Source: Diphasiastrum complanatum (lineage: Eukaryota > Streptophyta > Lycopodiopsida > Lycopodiales > Lycopodiaceae). From it: a stretch of DNA of 64,000 nt. Both the position numbers and the translations under genes were made by a program. The notes under the pieces are model-generated. The model did no database searches. It was not told the DNA's origin and saw only the letters and a list, made by a program, of their open reading frames with translations. This document shows, in pieces, positions 42,262-54,150 of this stretch; position 1 is the first letter of the stretch; the number at the start of each line of letters is the position of its first letter. The stretch is taken from contig CM055102.1 in the NCBI GenBank assembly GCA_029204225.1, positions 30,723,632 through 30,787,631 of the forward strand. The letters are read 5' to 3'.

Positions 42262-42726
42262 ACGATGTACTCCATGTTGGAGCCGCGTGGGAAAGTGAAC
42301 AAAAGAATATCACTCTGCCAATACAACATAGACAATTTTCTAAAGAACTAGCCATGATAGATGGCGGTTCAGGAGTAACGTGATTTCTACAAAGCTATGT
42401 ACAAAATGGGGCCTTACAAAGATTATGCCTACTACTTTTGCTATTAAGATAGCTGATCAAACAACAGTTCGTCCATGAGGAATGGTAGAAGATATACCTG
42501 TCACGATTGCAGAAGTACAGTTCGTCATTACTTTCGTCGTGATGGACTTACCAGAAGCACCAAATGTCTACCGAGTTCTCTTAGGACGTCCATGGTTATG
42601 AGTTGTGCAAGTAATTCATAACTGGGGTACCGGAAAAATCACTTTTGAAAATCATGAGCAATTAAAGTTGATCCTACGACTTGGACTATCAAGCCAGTGG
42701 TTCAAAAAGTGGATGACGATTCAAGC
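42262..42726 (+). pseudogene. gypsy protease fragment lodged in copia RNase H
   Basis: Reads VLHVGAAWESEQKNITLP, ELAMIDGGSGV, then after stops and frame changes TPTTFAIKIADQTTVRP, PVTIAEVQFVITFVVMD, YRVLLGRPWL and QVIHNWGTGKITFENH. The order and wording match the protease region at 29.8-31.2 kb (IGAAWESEEHNITLP, VVDGGSGVN, VIHNWGMGKLTF). It has no LTRs or evident target duplication. The copia frame resumes at NPIFHARSKHIEV. Confidence 0.8.
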
Positions 42727-43552
42727 AATCCTATCTTTCATGCAAGGAGCAAGCACATTGAGGTGACATATCACTTTATGGGTAAATAAGTCATGGCAAA
42801 GGAAGTGGAGCTTCAACGCGTTTCTTCAAGGAAATGTGTGGCTGATATATTCACCAAAGAATTGCAAAAAGACTTGTTTATGAATCATAGAACATCACTT
42901 GGTGTACTATCCAAATCTATGCTAAAACTTGTTGAAGAGGGAGTGTGAAAATTGTCAACTAGTCTCGACATTTTATTTGGCAATTTCGGAGGCCAAAATC
43001 TCAACTTAGAGATAGCTTTATATTTGTCAATAACGGCCTAAATAGTGATATTACTATTTTTGGCAAGTAGATAAGTGGATGAGATCATGTTTGGACCCAT
43101 TCTTATTGGCTAATTTTGGTACATTGCATTTGGATTAGAGATTCTAGGTTTTTGGTGAAGTACCTAGAAGTTGCCATTTTAGGGCATACTTAGGAAAAGT
43201 GGCTAATTGACATTTAGGCTGTTATAAATAAATGTACCTGCATGAAGAAAAGATCATTGTATTCTCTTATGATGTGGAGAATTCACCTTTGTTGATTTTA
43301 TGTCCATCTCTTATGGTTTTCTTATGATATCTTGATTTTCTTGTTGATCTAGCTTTCATATGTGTGGAGTACTATACTGTACCATTGTTGTACGAACAGT
43401 AATAGTACTAAGTCAGATCTAAGTGGTTATGATCAGATCTGAATTCTAGCATGTATAAAGTAATGATTTCTATGTTGTTGATGAATCTAGATGTGTGATC
43501 CAAATTGGCTAAAGGTCATTGATGAACTAATAGTATTTTGATCTTTGATTTT

Positions 43553-44382
43553 TAACTGTATACACATGCATAATTTTGTATGCGTCGAGGTTACCAAGAT
43601 GTACTAAATAATGAGACTAGTATAAATGCATGGTCACTCGACCCTAGTTATTTTAAAAAATTTAAAATTATCCTTCTATTATCTAAGGTTTCATTTATTG
43701 CTTCATTTTAAATCGCTTGAGTCATTCTCTTATGAGATTGTCTCAAGGGATTGCTTTGTTGAAGAAGAATTTGTTGATCCGTTGTTGACACAATCTGAAT
43801 CGCCGCCTTGCAATTTTGAAGATTTCCAACGAAGCTCTATCATAGAATAGCATTCGAATGAGGTTTCAACGAAGTTACAAGCAAGGTTCCAAAGCCCTGG
43901 TGGAGTTAGGGTTTAGGATCTAGAGGAGTGATGGTTTGGTCACCAAATTCTAAGTTCATGACTTTATGAGCAAATGGTCATGGAATGTACACATGCATAA
44001 CTGTTGTATGCATCGAGGTTACCAAGATAAACTGTAAGGGAAAGTATTAGAGAAACTAACATTTGGAGAGGTTTATTCTCAAATGTGGTACTTGAGTAGA
44101 GGCAATTTCACCCCAATGTACATGTTGTATAGAGATCAACATATACTATTGAGACTACTAGAAATGCATGATCACTTAACCCAATTTTTATTTTTATTTT
44201 TTTTGAAATTATTATTAATCTTCTCTAAGGTTTCATTTATTGCTTCATATTAAATCGCTTGAGTCGTTCTCTTATGAGATTGTCTCAAGGTCTTGTTCCA
44301 TTGAGGAAAAATTTGTTGATATGTCAGTGACACAATCTAAATCGCCATCTTGCAATCAATGAAGCTCTGTCGTAGAATCGCA
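43553..44382 (+). repeat. Imperfect tandem duplication, unit ~300-400 bp
   Basis: 43553-43853 recurs at 43986-44382. Both copies contain ACACATGCATAA, TCGAGGTTACCAAGAT, AAGGTTTCATTTATTGCTTC, TCTTATGAGATTGTCTCAAG and GACACAATCT in order. The second copy has an extra ~80 bp. A 225-bp open frame in the first copy is not conserved in the second, so it is probably non-coding. Confidence 0.8.
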
Positions 44383-45180
44383 TAGTCATGATTGTTAAGT
44401 AGACATTACACATCTATGCATGGCTAGTTCTGGGTATGAAATACTTGAACATGAGCTAGAGTTTTATATCAAGCATCTAAGTTATGTTGGTTGATTGCAC
44501 TAAAAGGTTTTATGGACACTAAAGACTTGGCAAAACAGTAACTGTGCCTACTCGTAAATGTCTATGATAACTGCCAAGTACTTCATGAGAGGTCCAAGGG
44601 TCCAAAGTCCCAAAGTAATTGTGTCAAAATCTAGCTCTGTTAAAAGCAAGCAGAGTAACTTGTGGACAATGTAAACGCCTGCTATGTTTTTTGGTTCTTG
44701 AAAAGAAATACCTTCCGATTAAACCGAAACTCATAAGTTTTTTTCTCGTTCGTATTCTTATTTCTAAAAAAAATGGAGATTGATCATCGGCTATTTTAAA
44801 ATGATATGAAAGATATATATTTTTAGAGCTAAAATATTGTAACTTGCATTGAGCACCACTAGCTAGCTTGTCTTTTCATAGCTATTACCTGGTGCTTTCT
44901 AAACTATGGAATCCAGCAAAGTGTCTTATATAGACGTGAAAAAAGACCCTAAGAAAATTTGCCCCAACGACACTTAAAAGCTATAAAGTTCATATGATTG
45001 AACTAAACAATTTTTTATTCTTTTAATCCAAAAGTAATTTCCACTACTAAATGGACACTGGACAAGAAAAGATCACTTATGTATATGACTGCATTCTAGC
45101 CTTTAGCTTAGAGCAGTGGGTGCATGGGTGTTCGAGAAAACTTTCTCGGGACCCATGCTCTCTTAAGTGACATATAATTG
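44383..45180. other. No gene recognised
   Basis: AT-rich spacer between the tandem duplication and the left flank of the satellite. I see no motif or repeat. Confidence 0.45.
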
Positions 45181-45394
45181 AGCTATATATAAAAATAGAC
45201 ATCATATTTAAGCTATCTCAAGTGATATGCATGCACTCATCTCACCATTGTCCATGAGCAACCTCAAGTGACAAGGGAAATAATTCACCCATCTCAAGTG
45301 ATAGACATCACCTTTGATCTTTACCATAAGGTAGATGCCAATTCCATCAATGAGTAACCAAATTTGAGCAATCTAAATGTCCCAAGCTTGAGAT
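45181..45394. repeat. Left fragment of the ~150-bp satellite
   Basis: CAACCTCAAGTGACAAGGG, CTCAAGTGATAGACATCA, AAATTTGAGCAATCTAAATG and CTTGAGAT match the array at 52.2-54.15 kb. It ends at the copia target duplication GAGAT (45390-45394) and resumes at 49962. Confidence 0.75.
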
Positions 45395-46164
45395 TGTCAC
45401 GAAACGGTTTCGTTTTCATTGTCGCGAATGATTTTGTTTCTTTTGAGTTTTCTTTTGTGCGGAAGCTTCACAGGAACCTAGACACTCGACTACACATCAC
45501 AGAATAGATTCCATTCTAGCAATCAAGACAGTGTAAGACAAGGAGATGCACAAAAATGGAGCAATCAATTGTTAGTTTAAGTTTTAGAGCGAGATCGTCA
45601 GTGTCTGACTCGTTGGCAGCCTGACGCTCTGCTCTTTTGCTGTGTTTTGCTCATTGGCAGACTTCATGCACAGCTCTTTCATTTCTAGTCTTTTTCTTTT
45701 TTCTGCTCTAGACTCACACACTCTCTGTATCTTACTGTCTTTGTTATGATCCAGAAGAATAGTTTATATCTCCACTATGTGGAGTTTACAAGATAGCTAA
45801 ACAGAGAATTACAAGACTAGTTAATGCTAATCAACTAATCAGTTACTCCCCGTTTCAGTTGGGCGTGAAGTTTGAGACTCCAAGCCTGTTGAGCTGCCAG
45901 CTGGCAACGCAAAAGATTCCCTTTCGTATTTTTCGTTTCATTTCATTTCTTTCATTTCTTTTCGTTTTGCGTCGCTTTGCAGTTGCAGTCCTGGAGGCAT
46001 ATTTACGATTCGCGAATGATTTGCGAATTATTCGTCCTTCGTTTGTCCTGGAAGCATGTTGACTTTCATGAATTGTTTGATTTTCGCGAATCGTTCGACC
46101 TTCAAGTTAAGGCTCGTTGACTTTCACGTTGCGACAAAGTTGCAGAAGTTCACCATTTCTGACA
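45395..46164 (-). repeat. 3' LTR of the complete copia element
   Basis: 770 bp. The plus strand begins TGTCACGAAACG and ends CATTTCTGACA, so the ends carry the inverted pair TGTCA/TGACA. It matches 49215-49961 along its length, with substitutions and small indels. Confidence 0.9.
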
Positions 46165-46173
46165 CTCCCTCCT
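46165..46173 (-). promoter_or_regulatory. Polypurine tract of the complete copia element
   Basis: The minus strand reads AGGAGGGAG directly before the 3' LTR. Confidence 0.75.
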
Positions 46174-46536
46174 GATCCTTGTAGCTTTGCATGTTTAATC
46201 CAATTGTCTTTCTTTGCTTGGCAAAGGGTGGCTTGTCGGGCGGCTTTATGAGTAGATCTACAATCATGTCTTCTAATTTTATATACTGGACCTAAAGCTC
46301 TCCTTTTGAGCATCATTTGTAGCCACACTACCTCGTTCACCACCTTTGAAGCTGCGACGTATTCAACTTCGCAAGAAGACTAAGCTACCAAGGTTTGCTT
46401 TTTGCATATCCAGCTGATTGCAGCTTCGCATGCTATAGTATATCCTCCAGTTATGGACTTGATGTCGTCTTTGCAACTCGCCTAGCTTGCATCACTGTAG
46501 TGATGCAGCTCGAATCATTTTCTTTTGTTTTCAGCT

Positions 46537-46968
46537 CTATAGGCTAATCCAATATTCTGGATATCCTTTAGATAAGGTAGGATTCATTTTGTCATTTGCC
46601 AATGTGCCATGCCAGGATTGGAAGAGAATTGGCTTAAGGCATAAATAGAGAAAGCTGGATTGGGTCTGGTACAAACTGTAAGGTACATCGATCAAGTTTT
46701 GGTAGGGTATAATCTGCCATCTTCTGTTCTTCCTCTTCCATTTTTGGGCAATCTTGGCTTCAGCTATCATTGGTGTGGCCTTTTCTTTGTAGTCCATCAT
46801 GTGATACTGCTTGAGCACCTTTTTGGCATATTCTGACTGACTCAAGTGCATTTCGCCCTTTGTTCGATCTGTTTTGATCTCCAGCCCAAGGCATTTCGTT
46901 GATTCTCCTAGATCTGTGATTTCATATCTTTCAAAAATCTGACTCTTCGTGTCCTTGATCAGCATCAA
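46537..46968 (-). pseudogene. copia RT C-terminal remnant
   Basis: Minus frame starting MLIKDTKSQIFERYEITDLG, the segment after the RT active site, followed by LGLEIKTDRTKGEMHLSQSE, YAKKVLKQYHMMDYK and TPMIAEAKI, then degenerate RNase H start. It is fused directly to the integrase end (LKDERGH) at about 46967 through the internal deletion. In the sister copy the two points are about 855 bp apart (1836 to 2692). Confidence 0.85.
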
Positions 46969-47825
46969 TGGCCTCTTTCATCTTTTAGTCTAGGGTATGT
47001 GGACTCATTGAACTTCACATCTCTACTTGAAACAATATTTTTCGTGGTTGGATCATAGAGTCTGTACACTTGTGATCCATTTGAGTACCCGACCATGATC
47101 GTTTGCTCTAATTTGTCATCAAGCTTGCTTCTTTTTTCTTTTGAAATGTGTTTGTATGTTGCACATCCAAACACACACATGTATGATAGATTAGGCTTCC
47201 TACCTGTCCACATTTCATACGGCGTCTTATCTTCCAGTGTTGTCATTGTGGGTCTGTTCTGCAAGTGGACTGCTCCAGCTATTGCCTCAGCCCAGAATTG
47301 ACTTGGCAATCGAGCCTGTGCCATCATGCATCTGGCTCTTGCGACTTCTTCTTTCTATGACACCATTATATTCTGGTGTGTATGCAGGAGTGAATTGGTG
47401 TTCTATCCCCTATTCTTGGCAGAATTTTGGAAGTTCTTTGCTTTTGTATTCACCTCCATTGTCAGATCTGATGATATGAATCTTCTTTGAGGTGTGTCGC
47501 TCTGCAAATTCCATGAACTTCTTGAAGGAATCAAATACTTCAGATTTTTTTCTTTAGGTAGTAGATCGTAGTCATCCGGGTATAGTCATCTATGAACGTC
47601 AGAAAATACCTCGAACCTGAGAGTAGAATCCATCTTCATCGGTCCACAAACATAAGAGTGGAAGAGCTCAAGAACTTTCTTGGCTCTTCGTGTGAATGGA
47701 TTCCGATGTTGTTTGCCTTTCTGACAGGCTTCGCAGAACTCAGTTTCGGGCCTTGATATCTTGAGACCTATGACTATGTCTTTTTTGCACATGTCATACA
47801 GGCTCCTCATGTTCAGATGATACAT
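46969..47825 (-). pseudogene. copia integrase, interrupted
   Basis: From 47825 the minus strand reads MYHLNMRSLYDM, CEACQKGKQHRNPFT and LELFHSYVCGPM, in which the usual HSD catalytic Asp has become Tyr. Frame changes follow around 47590-47330. The C-terminal region at 47327-46965 reads MMAQARLPSQFWAEA, DKTPYEMWTGRKPNLSY, VFGCATYKHI and SRDVKFNEST. It is inactive because of frame changes and the altered first acidic site. Confidence 0.85.
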
Positions 47826-47854
47826 TCTTTTGTGCCAGAGCTGATCTTATTTTT

Positions 47855-49153
47855 TTATGCATTTAATATGCTATTAAAATTGTTGATTATCTTGGCCTGG
47901 TAGAGGTTTCCTTCTCTGCATCTGACCGTCAACAATTTGTTTGTCGTTTTCTCAATCATGCGGCATGTGTTGCCATCGAACAAGACTCGAATGCCAAGAT
48001 CTACCATCTTGGAGACTGATAGCAGATCTTTTCTTAGTGAAGACACATAGAGTGCTCCTGGTAGCTCTGCTTGGCCTGATAGTGTTCGCAACTGTAGAGT
48101 GCCGATGCCTTTGACATTGTGTCTGCACCCATCACCTAGAATCACTGCTCTGTTATTTTTGAGTTCTCTGAAGTCGATCAAGATTTTCTTGTTGCAGGTG
48201 ATGTGAGACGTCGCTCCTGAATCAATGACTACATCGTAGTCTTGTTTGGTGTAGCTCGTTGAAGCTTCATCAAGTATCATGAAGGCTTTGTCACCTCTAT
48301 CTACATCCTTGGATGACTTTGCAACATTAGTCTTCTCAGATTTGTTCTTTCTTTTTGGGTTGAATCTGCAATCGTATACAGAGTGCCCCTTCTTCTTGTA
48401 GTGCATGCAAGGTATTGCTGGATTGAACCAGCATTTGTTGGCTATATGGCCTGATTTGTGACAATGATCACAGGAAGAAGACTGTTGATTCGTGGACTTC
48501 CTCCTCGAATCTGGGTTTGTTCTTGTTTTTCTTCTTTCCTTTCGTGAAGAGGGCCTTCTCTTGATCACTACTTCCTTCTCCTTTGTCCCTCATCAGTCTC
48601 TCATCAGCGACAAGACTGATTGTTTTGTCGAATGTCATATCTGGTAGACTCAGTATGAGCATTCTCAAAGGCTGATAGGATGTCGGTAGAGACTTCATGA
48701 AGTACATTAGCTGCTATGGTGTTGGGACCTGGTGCTCCTATCCTGATGCAGCGAGTTGAGCGAAGATCGTTTTGATATTTTGAACGTGCTGATCTAACTA
48801 GTTGTCATCCCATCGTATGGATTGCAGCTGATTGTGAAGGTGCATGACTGAAGCTGCAATGCTCACTTCATACTTCTATTTTAATCTTTACCATACTGCA
48901 TGGTTGCTTTCGTAGTCTTCAATCTACATGAGTAGATCTTTGTTTATGGACAAAACGATGATCGTCATTGCACGCTCATCTTTTCTGATCCATTCAGCTC
49001 TACTCGGTCTCTTTCTGGAGGCTGCACCTCTGAGAGTTCGGTCACCGACCAGATGCCTTGGCCCTTCAGAAGTGTTTTGATTTTGAGTTTCCATATCCTG
49101 TAATTTGCTCCATCAAGACTGATTGCTACTCTTGTCTGGATCGTTGTAGCCAT
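47855..49153 (-). pseudogene. copia gag, zinc knuckles and protease
   Basis: ATG 49153 opens MATTIQTRVAISLDGANY, RIWKLKIKTLLKGQ, a normal copia gag start, but a stop follows near 48967. Later gag pieces (YFMKSLPTSYQPLRML) are near 48700. From 48568 an open frame holds a CCHC knuckle CDHCHKSGHIANKC and a second, degenerate one. The protease follows (DYDVVIDSGATSHITC, catalytic DSG), then LYVSSLRKDLLSVSKMVDLG of the gag-pre-integrase region. Confidence 0.88.
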
Positions 49154-49200
49154 ATTGTGTTGTCTAGAAAATCACTGCCTAGATATCAGTAGTGATACCC

Positions 49201-49214
49201 TGGCTCTGATACCA
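49201..49214 (-). promoter_or_regulatory. Primer-binding site, initiator-Met tRNA
   Basis: The minus strand reads TGGTATCAGAGCCA immediately inside the 5' LTR end at 49215. Confidence 0.9.
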
Positions 49215-49961
49215 TGTCGCGAAACGCTTTCGTTTTCATTGTCGCGAACGATTTTGTTTCTTTTGAGTTTTTTTTTGTGCGGAAGATTCACAAGAACCTA
49301 CACACTCGACTACACATCACAAAATGGATTTCATTCTAGCAATCAAGACAACGTAAGCCAAGGAGATGCACGAAAATAGAGCAATCAATTATCAGTTTAA
49401 TTTTTAGAGTGAGATCGTCAGTGTCTCGCTTGTTGGCGGCCTGACGCTCTGCTCTTTTGCTGTGTTCTGCTCGTTGACAGACTTTCATGCACAGCTCTTT
49501 CGTTTCTAGTCTTTTTTTTTTTTCTGCTCTAGACTCACCTGTATCTTACTGTCTTTGTTATGATCCAGAACAATAGTTTATATTTCCACTATGTGGAGTT
49601 TACAAGATAGCTAAACAGAGAACTACAAGACTAGTTAATGCTAATCAACTAATCAGTTACTCCTTGGGCGTAAAGTTTGAGACTCCAAGCCCGTTGAGCT
49701 GCTAGCTGGCAGCACGAAAGATTCCGTTTCGTATTTTTTGTTTCCTTTCGTTTCTTTCGTTTCTTTTCGTTTTGCGTCGCTTTGCGGGTTTTGCGGTCCT
49801 AGAGGCATGTTTACAATTTGTGAATGATTCGTGAATCGTTCGTCCTTCAAGCACGTTGACTTTCGCGAATTGTTTGATTTTCGTGAATTGTTCGACCTTC
49901 GAGTTAAGGCTCGTTGACTTTCGCATTGCGGCAAAGTTGCAGGAGTTCGCCATTTCTGACA
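49215..49961 (-). repeat. 5' LTR of the complete copia element
   Basis: 747 bp; the plus strand starts TGTCGCGAAACG and ends CATTTCTGACA, followed by the GAGAT duplication. Confidence 0.9.
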
Positions 49962-50110
49962 GAGATTGATCGAGTGCAGTCGTCGTTGAGTGATAAGGAC
50001 CAAAATCACTTGCCATACATCAAATTTGAGCCATCTTGACTGATGGAAATCGAATTTGAGCTATCTAAATTTCATAAGCTTGAGAATTTCAGCCACTCTA
50101 ACTCTAACAA
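49962..50110. repeat. Satellite fragment right of the copia insertion
   Basis: GAGTGATAAGGACCAAAATCA, CATCAAATTTGAGCCATC and AATTTGAGCTATCTAAATTT continue the degenerate unit interrupted at 45394. Confidence 0.75.
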
Positions 50111-52195
50111 TCTAAGGGCATTTTGTTGCAAAGAACTGATGCACAAGGTTATGCATCCTTGTTTAACAAGCACAGGTGCCAATGCCATAGTGTGAATGTA
50201 ATTTGACTAACTCTTTCTAAAGCAGAGTAGTCTTAACAAGTAATGCAAGGGTAATTGCAAAAGTTGGAAACATGGAACATAATTACATAATTATGTCAAA
50301 GACATGACAAACTACATGAAGAACGAACTATACACAGCTCATTCTCAGCTCGCACACACACCGATTTTAATGGAACAACATGCCCATGGACGAAGAAGAA
50401 GCAAGCGATTCTATTTACCATTATCTTCATTGACATACGTTTCTGTTTCTCATGATCTTGATTAACGCTCCTCTTATTTAGCAGTATTTTCATTCACCTA
50501 CGTTTCTATTTTCCCTTACCTTTGCAATGTGTACCCACATAGTCTCAGGCTATAATCTTGGGCTGAACCATGAGAGATGCGGGATGGGTGGATGATCTAT
50601 AGAAAAGAAAAAATATTTTTGAAGTTGTGTCAGAATATCCACTCGTGTCTCAATGTGTCCACACTCTCTAACAGCTTTTCCTGACTAAGAACACACAAGA
50701 AGGGCTTGCTGGTTCTTTCTGATGAGCAGCTGTCGTTCAACATATCGATCAATGAAAGAGTTGAGAAAGGAGTGATCAACCTGGGAAGTTGCAGAGGCGC
50801 TTGTTGTGAGTGAATCGCCCACGCAAATAGTCAAGAAGGATGCCAGCAAATCGGTTGAAGATGAGATAGCCTTCAATCTCCAATTCTTTGCTTGCATCGT
50901 GGGTAATCACCGCGTCTTAATCCTGAGATTGATGGCCTCACTAGGAATGAGTCTAACCCATTATCTACAACAGACCCCAACTGCCCAAAAAGTATTCGTA
51001 AGCGATGGGGCAAGATGTGTGGATCCAGCTGATCCGGATCACTCTTTTCAAGCTAGCCCGGCCCCCATGAATGGCTTTGCACAGGACAATCTATGACAAG
51101 CACATAGCGAGAAGAACGGGAGAGCGCACACCAGTTTACCGCCGACTTTGATCATTAATGACAATGCCAGGCCACTAGTAAAATCAATATCCAATAGTAA
51201 AATCAATATCCAATGGTTGGCTTTGGTTACCTTGGCATCCAAAGTTTCTTTAGACTAGGTTGAATTCCCATTGCGTTTCTAAATCAAGGTTGAAGCCCCC
51301 ATTGCATTACTAAAATCATGGTCATATGGCCCATTGCTAAAGTCGTGGTCATATGGGCCAACTAAAAAAGTTGGGGCTCTTTTATTGCTTGATAAAGTTT
51401 AATGAACTTCTTGCAACGTCACCATCAACGACAACTGTCGGCATCAACACAATTTGAAAACTAGATCGAATCATTCTATTAGTAGGAGCTATGTGTGGTC
51501 TTTTCTAGGGGGGAGGGACGTAGTCAACATCCGTCCCCTTTGAAGGAGCCGTTACTGAAAATTCTAGTGCAAAGTGACGTGGTAGTTGTTAGTGGTGAAA
51601 CTAGCTCTGGAAAAACTACACAAGTATGGTCTTAGTTAATACTATCCAGATCCTTGTTTTAGCCTAAGGAAGCTTTATATGTGATCTTCATCCTTGTTTT
51701 TTTAATTGAAAAATGGTGTTAGCCCTAATGGAAGTCTCATTGGCAATCTAGTCTTGGTTTGTGTGCTAGAAATGACCAAGGTTGAATATAGAACCTAAAG
51801 ACCCTAGAAAAACAAATCCATACTAGTTAAGGAATAAATTCACAAAGACTCCAATTGCAATTCTTTAGAACTTTCAAGGGAGCAAAAATTTTAATGGCAA
51901 GTGCTCAATCATTCAAGTATTATGATTATTTAGGGTATTAAAGAGTAGGAGTGTCAAAATGTGCTGGTTGATGATCGAATGATCGGATGTCCAAAGGAGA
52001 AGCTCCGGATTGATTCATTCAGAGATGAATACTCCGAGTTATAGGCAGTGGAATGTGATAACGCGAGCTGTGGTTGGATCGGTAGTGTGTCAGATAGCTA
52101 GTAAGATTAAACAGAGATTTGATCAGTACATCAATGCAAGAAAAATTTTTGTTTAGAAATTACCATTTATTTGATTGTCACAATGATTTACATCA
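50111..52195. other. No gene recognised
   Basis: The 50680-51100 stretch has modest GC content and open frames on both strands, but no domain or splice structure that I can support. Around 51260-51360 the phrase CCCATTGC with GTGGTCATATGG recurs in short direct repeats. The rest is AT-rich. Confidence 0.4.
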
Positions 52196-54150
52196 AACGA
52201 TAGACATCAAATTCGTTACGGGTGAGTTCCATGAAAAATGGATTGAACTTGAGTTGTTTGAATGTGCTCAAATAAATATTCCTTTGAATTGATCACTCAA
52301 TCGGCAACCTCAAGTGATAAGGGCCAAATTTGAGATATTTGAAGTTATAGACATTAAATTTGACCTATCTCATGTGTTAGAGACCAATTCAATTGATCTA
52401 AAGTGGAACTTGAGGACTCTAAATGGACAAGATTTTTTTGTTTGATCACTCAATGGACAATCTCAACTAATAAGGGCCATATTTGAGCCATCTCAATAAC
52501 ATCAAATTTAAGCTATCTTGTTTGATAGGGGTCAATTCCATCACTAAGGGCTGAAAGTCAAGCAACTTGAATATTGGTTTGAATTTGATCACTTGATGAG
52601 CCATCTTGAGTGATGAGGACCAAACATTGAGCTTTCTCACATATAGGAATCAAATTCAAGCTATCTCAAGTGACAGAAATGAAATTTGAGCCATCTCGAG
52701 TGTAGGGGCAAATCATCAGTAGGGGTAGACTGAACTCAAGTGATTTGAGTGACAAACTTGAGATTGATCGAGTTTGGATACTCAATGAACTATGTCGAGT
52801 GATTAGGACCAAAATCATATGTTAGGCATCAAGTTTGAGCTAGCTTGAGCGATTAGGATCAAATTTGAGCTATCTATAATTTATAAGCTTGAGATTTGAT
52901 GAATTTGATCACTTTGGGAGTAACTTCTAATGATAAAGGCCAAAATTGAGCCATCTTGATTGATACACATCAAAGTTGAACTATCTCGTGATAGGGGCCA
53001 GTTCCATCCACAAGGAAGCAAACTCAAGCAATCCAATTTTCCTAAACTAGAAATTCATCACGTTTAATTTCTTGATGAATTATGTCAAGTCATAGAGACT
53101 AAAATGGCATGTTAGACATCAAAATTGAGCTATCCCGAGTGATAGGCATCAAATTTGAGCCATCGGATTTTTTTTAGGGTCGAGATTTCTTTAATTTTAT
53201 CACTCTCTGAAGAACCTCAATTTATAACAGCCAAAACTAAGCTATTTCTATTGATGGATATTAAATTTGACCTATCTCTTGTGATATGGGTCAATTCCAT
53301 TGATAAGGAGTCACATCTGCACATACCATACATAATAATATTGATCAATTTTGATCACTCAATGAGCCACATTGTCGAGTGATAAGGACTAAAATTGCAT
53401 GTCAAACATCAAATTTGAGCTATCTCATGCAATAGACATCAAAGTTGAGCTATCCGAATGTCCTAGACTCAAGATTCCACTACTTTACGTGCTTAATGAG
53501 CAATTTCAAGTGAGAAGAGAAAATTGAGCTATTTGAGATGACAGACATCAAATTTGATGGGGATGATTTCCATAAAAAATGGATTGAACTTGAGCTATTT
53601 GAATGTGCTAAAGTAAATATTCCTTTGATTTGATCGCTCAATCAGCAACCTCAAGTGATAAGGGCCAAATTTGAGATATTTGAAGTTATAGACATTATAT
53701 TTGACCTATCTCATGTGGTAGGGACCAATTCAATTGATCTTTGAGGACTTTGAATGATTTTGGTCAATTTTAATCATTCAATAAGTCACGTCTAGTGACG
53801 AGGACCAAATTTGTTATTTCTCATATTTGGAGTCAAATTCAAGTTATCTCGAGTGATAGACACCAAGCTTGAGTTATCTATAGTGATAGGCATCAATTTG
53901 AATCATATCAAATGATAGGGGCCTATCATATGAGATCAATCTGAATGTTCTAAAATTGAGATTGGTTGCACTTGATGAGCCATGTCTAGTAATAAGCACC
54001 AAACTCAAAGCATAAGCGACAAATGTGAGCTATTGTGAGTGGTAGACATCAAAATTGAGCTATTTGAACAATATCCTAGACTGCATATTCCTCTAATTTG
54101 ATCACTCAATGGGCAATTCTGAGTGATCATGTCCAAAATTGAGCTCATGG
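52196..54150. repeat. Degenerate satellite, ~150-bp period, about 13 units
   Basis: A unit of the form TTTGATCACTCAATGAGCAA, CCTCAAGTGATAAGGGCCAA, AATTGAGCTATCTCGAGTGA, TAGACATCAAATTTGAGC and GGGGCCAATTCCATCAATAAG recurs. Unit starts fall near 52286, 52443, 52593, 52783, 52907, 53070, 53196, 53350, 53487, 53630, 53770, 53967 and 54099 (spacing 124-197 bp). Units are strongly diverged. A longer segment, 52203-52420, recurs at 53543-53750 with much higher similarity, so there is higher-order structure. Confidence 0.88.

Larger units (their letters stand above)
41450..43400 (+). mobile_element. Ty1/copia 3' half: RT end, RNase H, polypurine tract and LTR, with a gypsy insert
   Basis: Homology begins inside RT (CFLQKSFYGLKQAPRSWYAK) and ends in a probable 3' LTR. 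The LTR starts TGTGAAAATTG at 42944, immediately after the purine tract GAAGAGGGAG (42934-42943). A TATA-like TTATAAATAAATG near 43220 lies within it. The LTR end near 43400 is uncertain. A gypsy protease fragment sits inside RNase H at 42262-42726. Confidence 0.78.
45395..49961 (-). mobile_element. Complete but defective Ty1/copia retrotransposon
   Basis: The element has LTRs at 49215-49961 (5' on the minus strand) and 45395-46164 (3'), an initiator-Met primer site, a polypurine tract and a perfect 5-bp target duplication GAGAT (45390-45394 and 49962-49966). Minus-strand order is gag, zinc knuckles, protease, gag-pre-integrase, integrase, then the very end of RT. About 850 bp containing the RT core is deleted. 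LTRs are visibly more diverged than those of the 25-kb element, so it is older. The 0.7-kb fragment is from the same family. It landed in the degenerate satellite. Confidence 0.92.

Noticed and set aside
50685-51096. Opposed open frames of 70 and 96 residues
   Set aside because: Neither has a recognisable domain, splice signals or start context; which strand codes, if any, cannot be decided.
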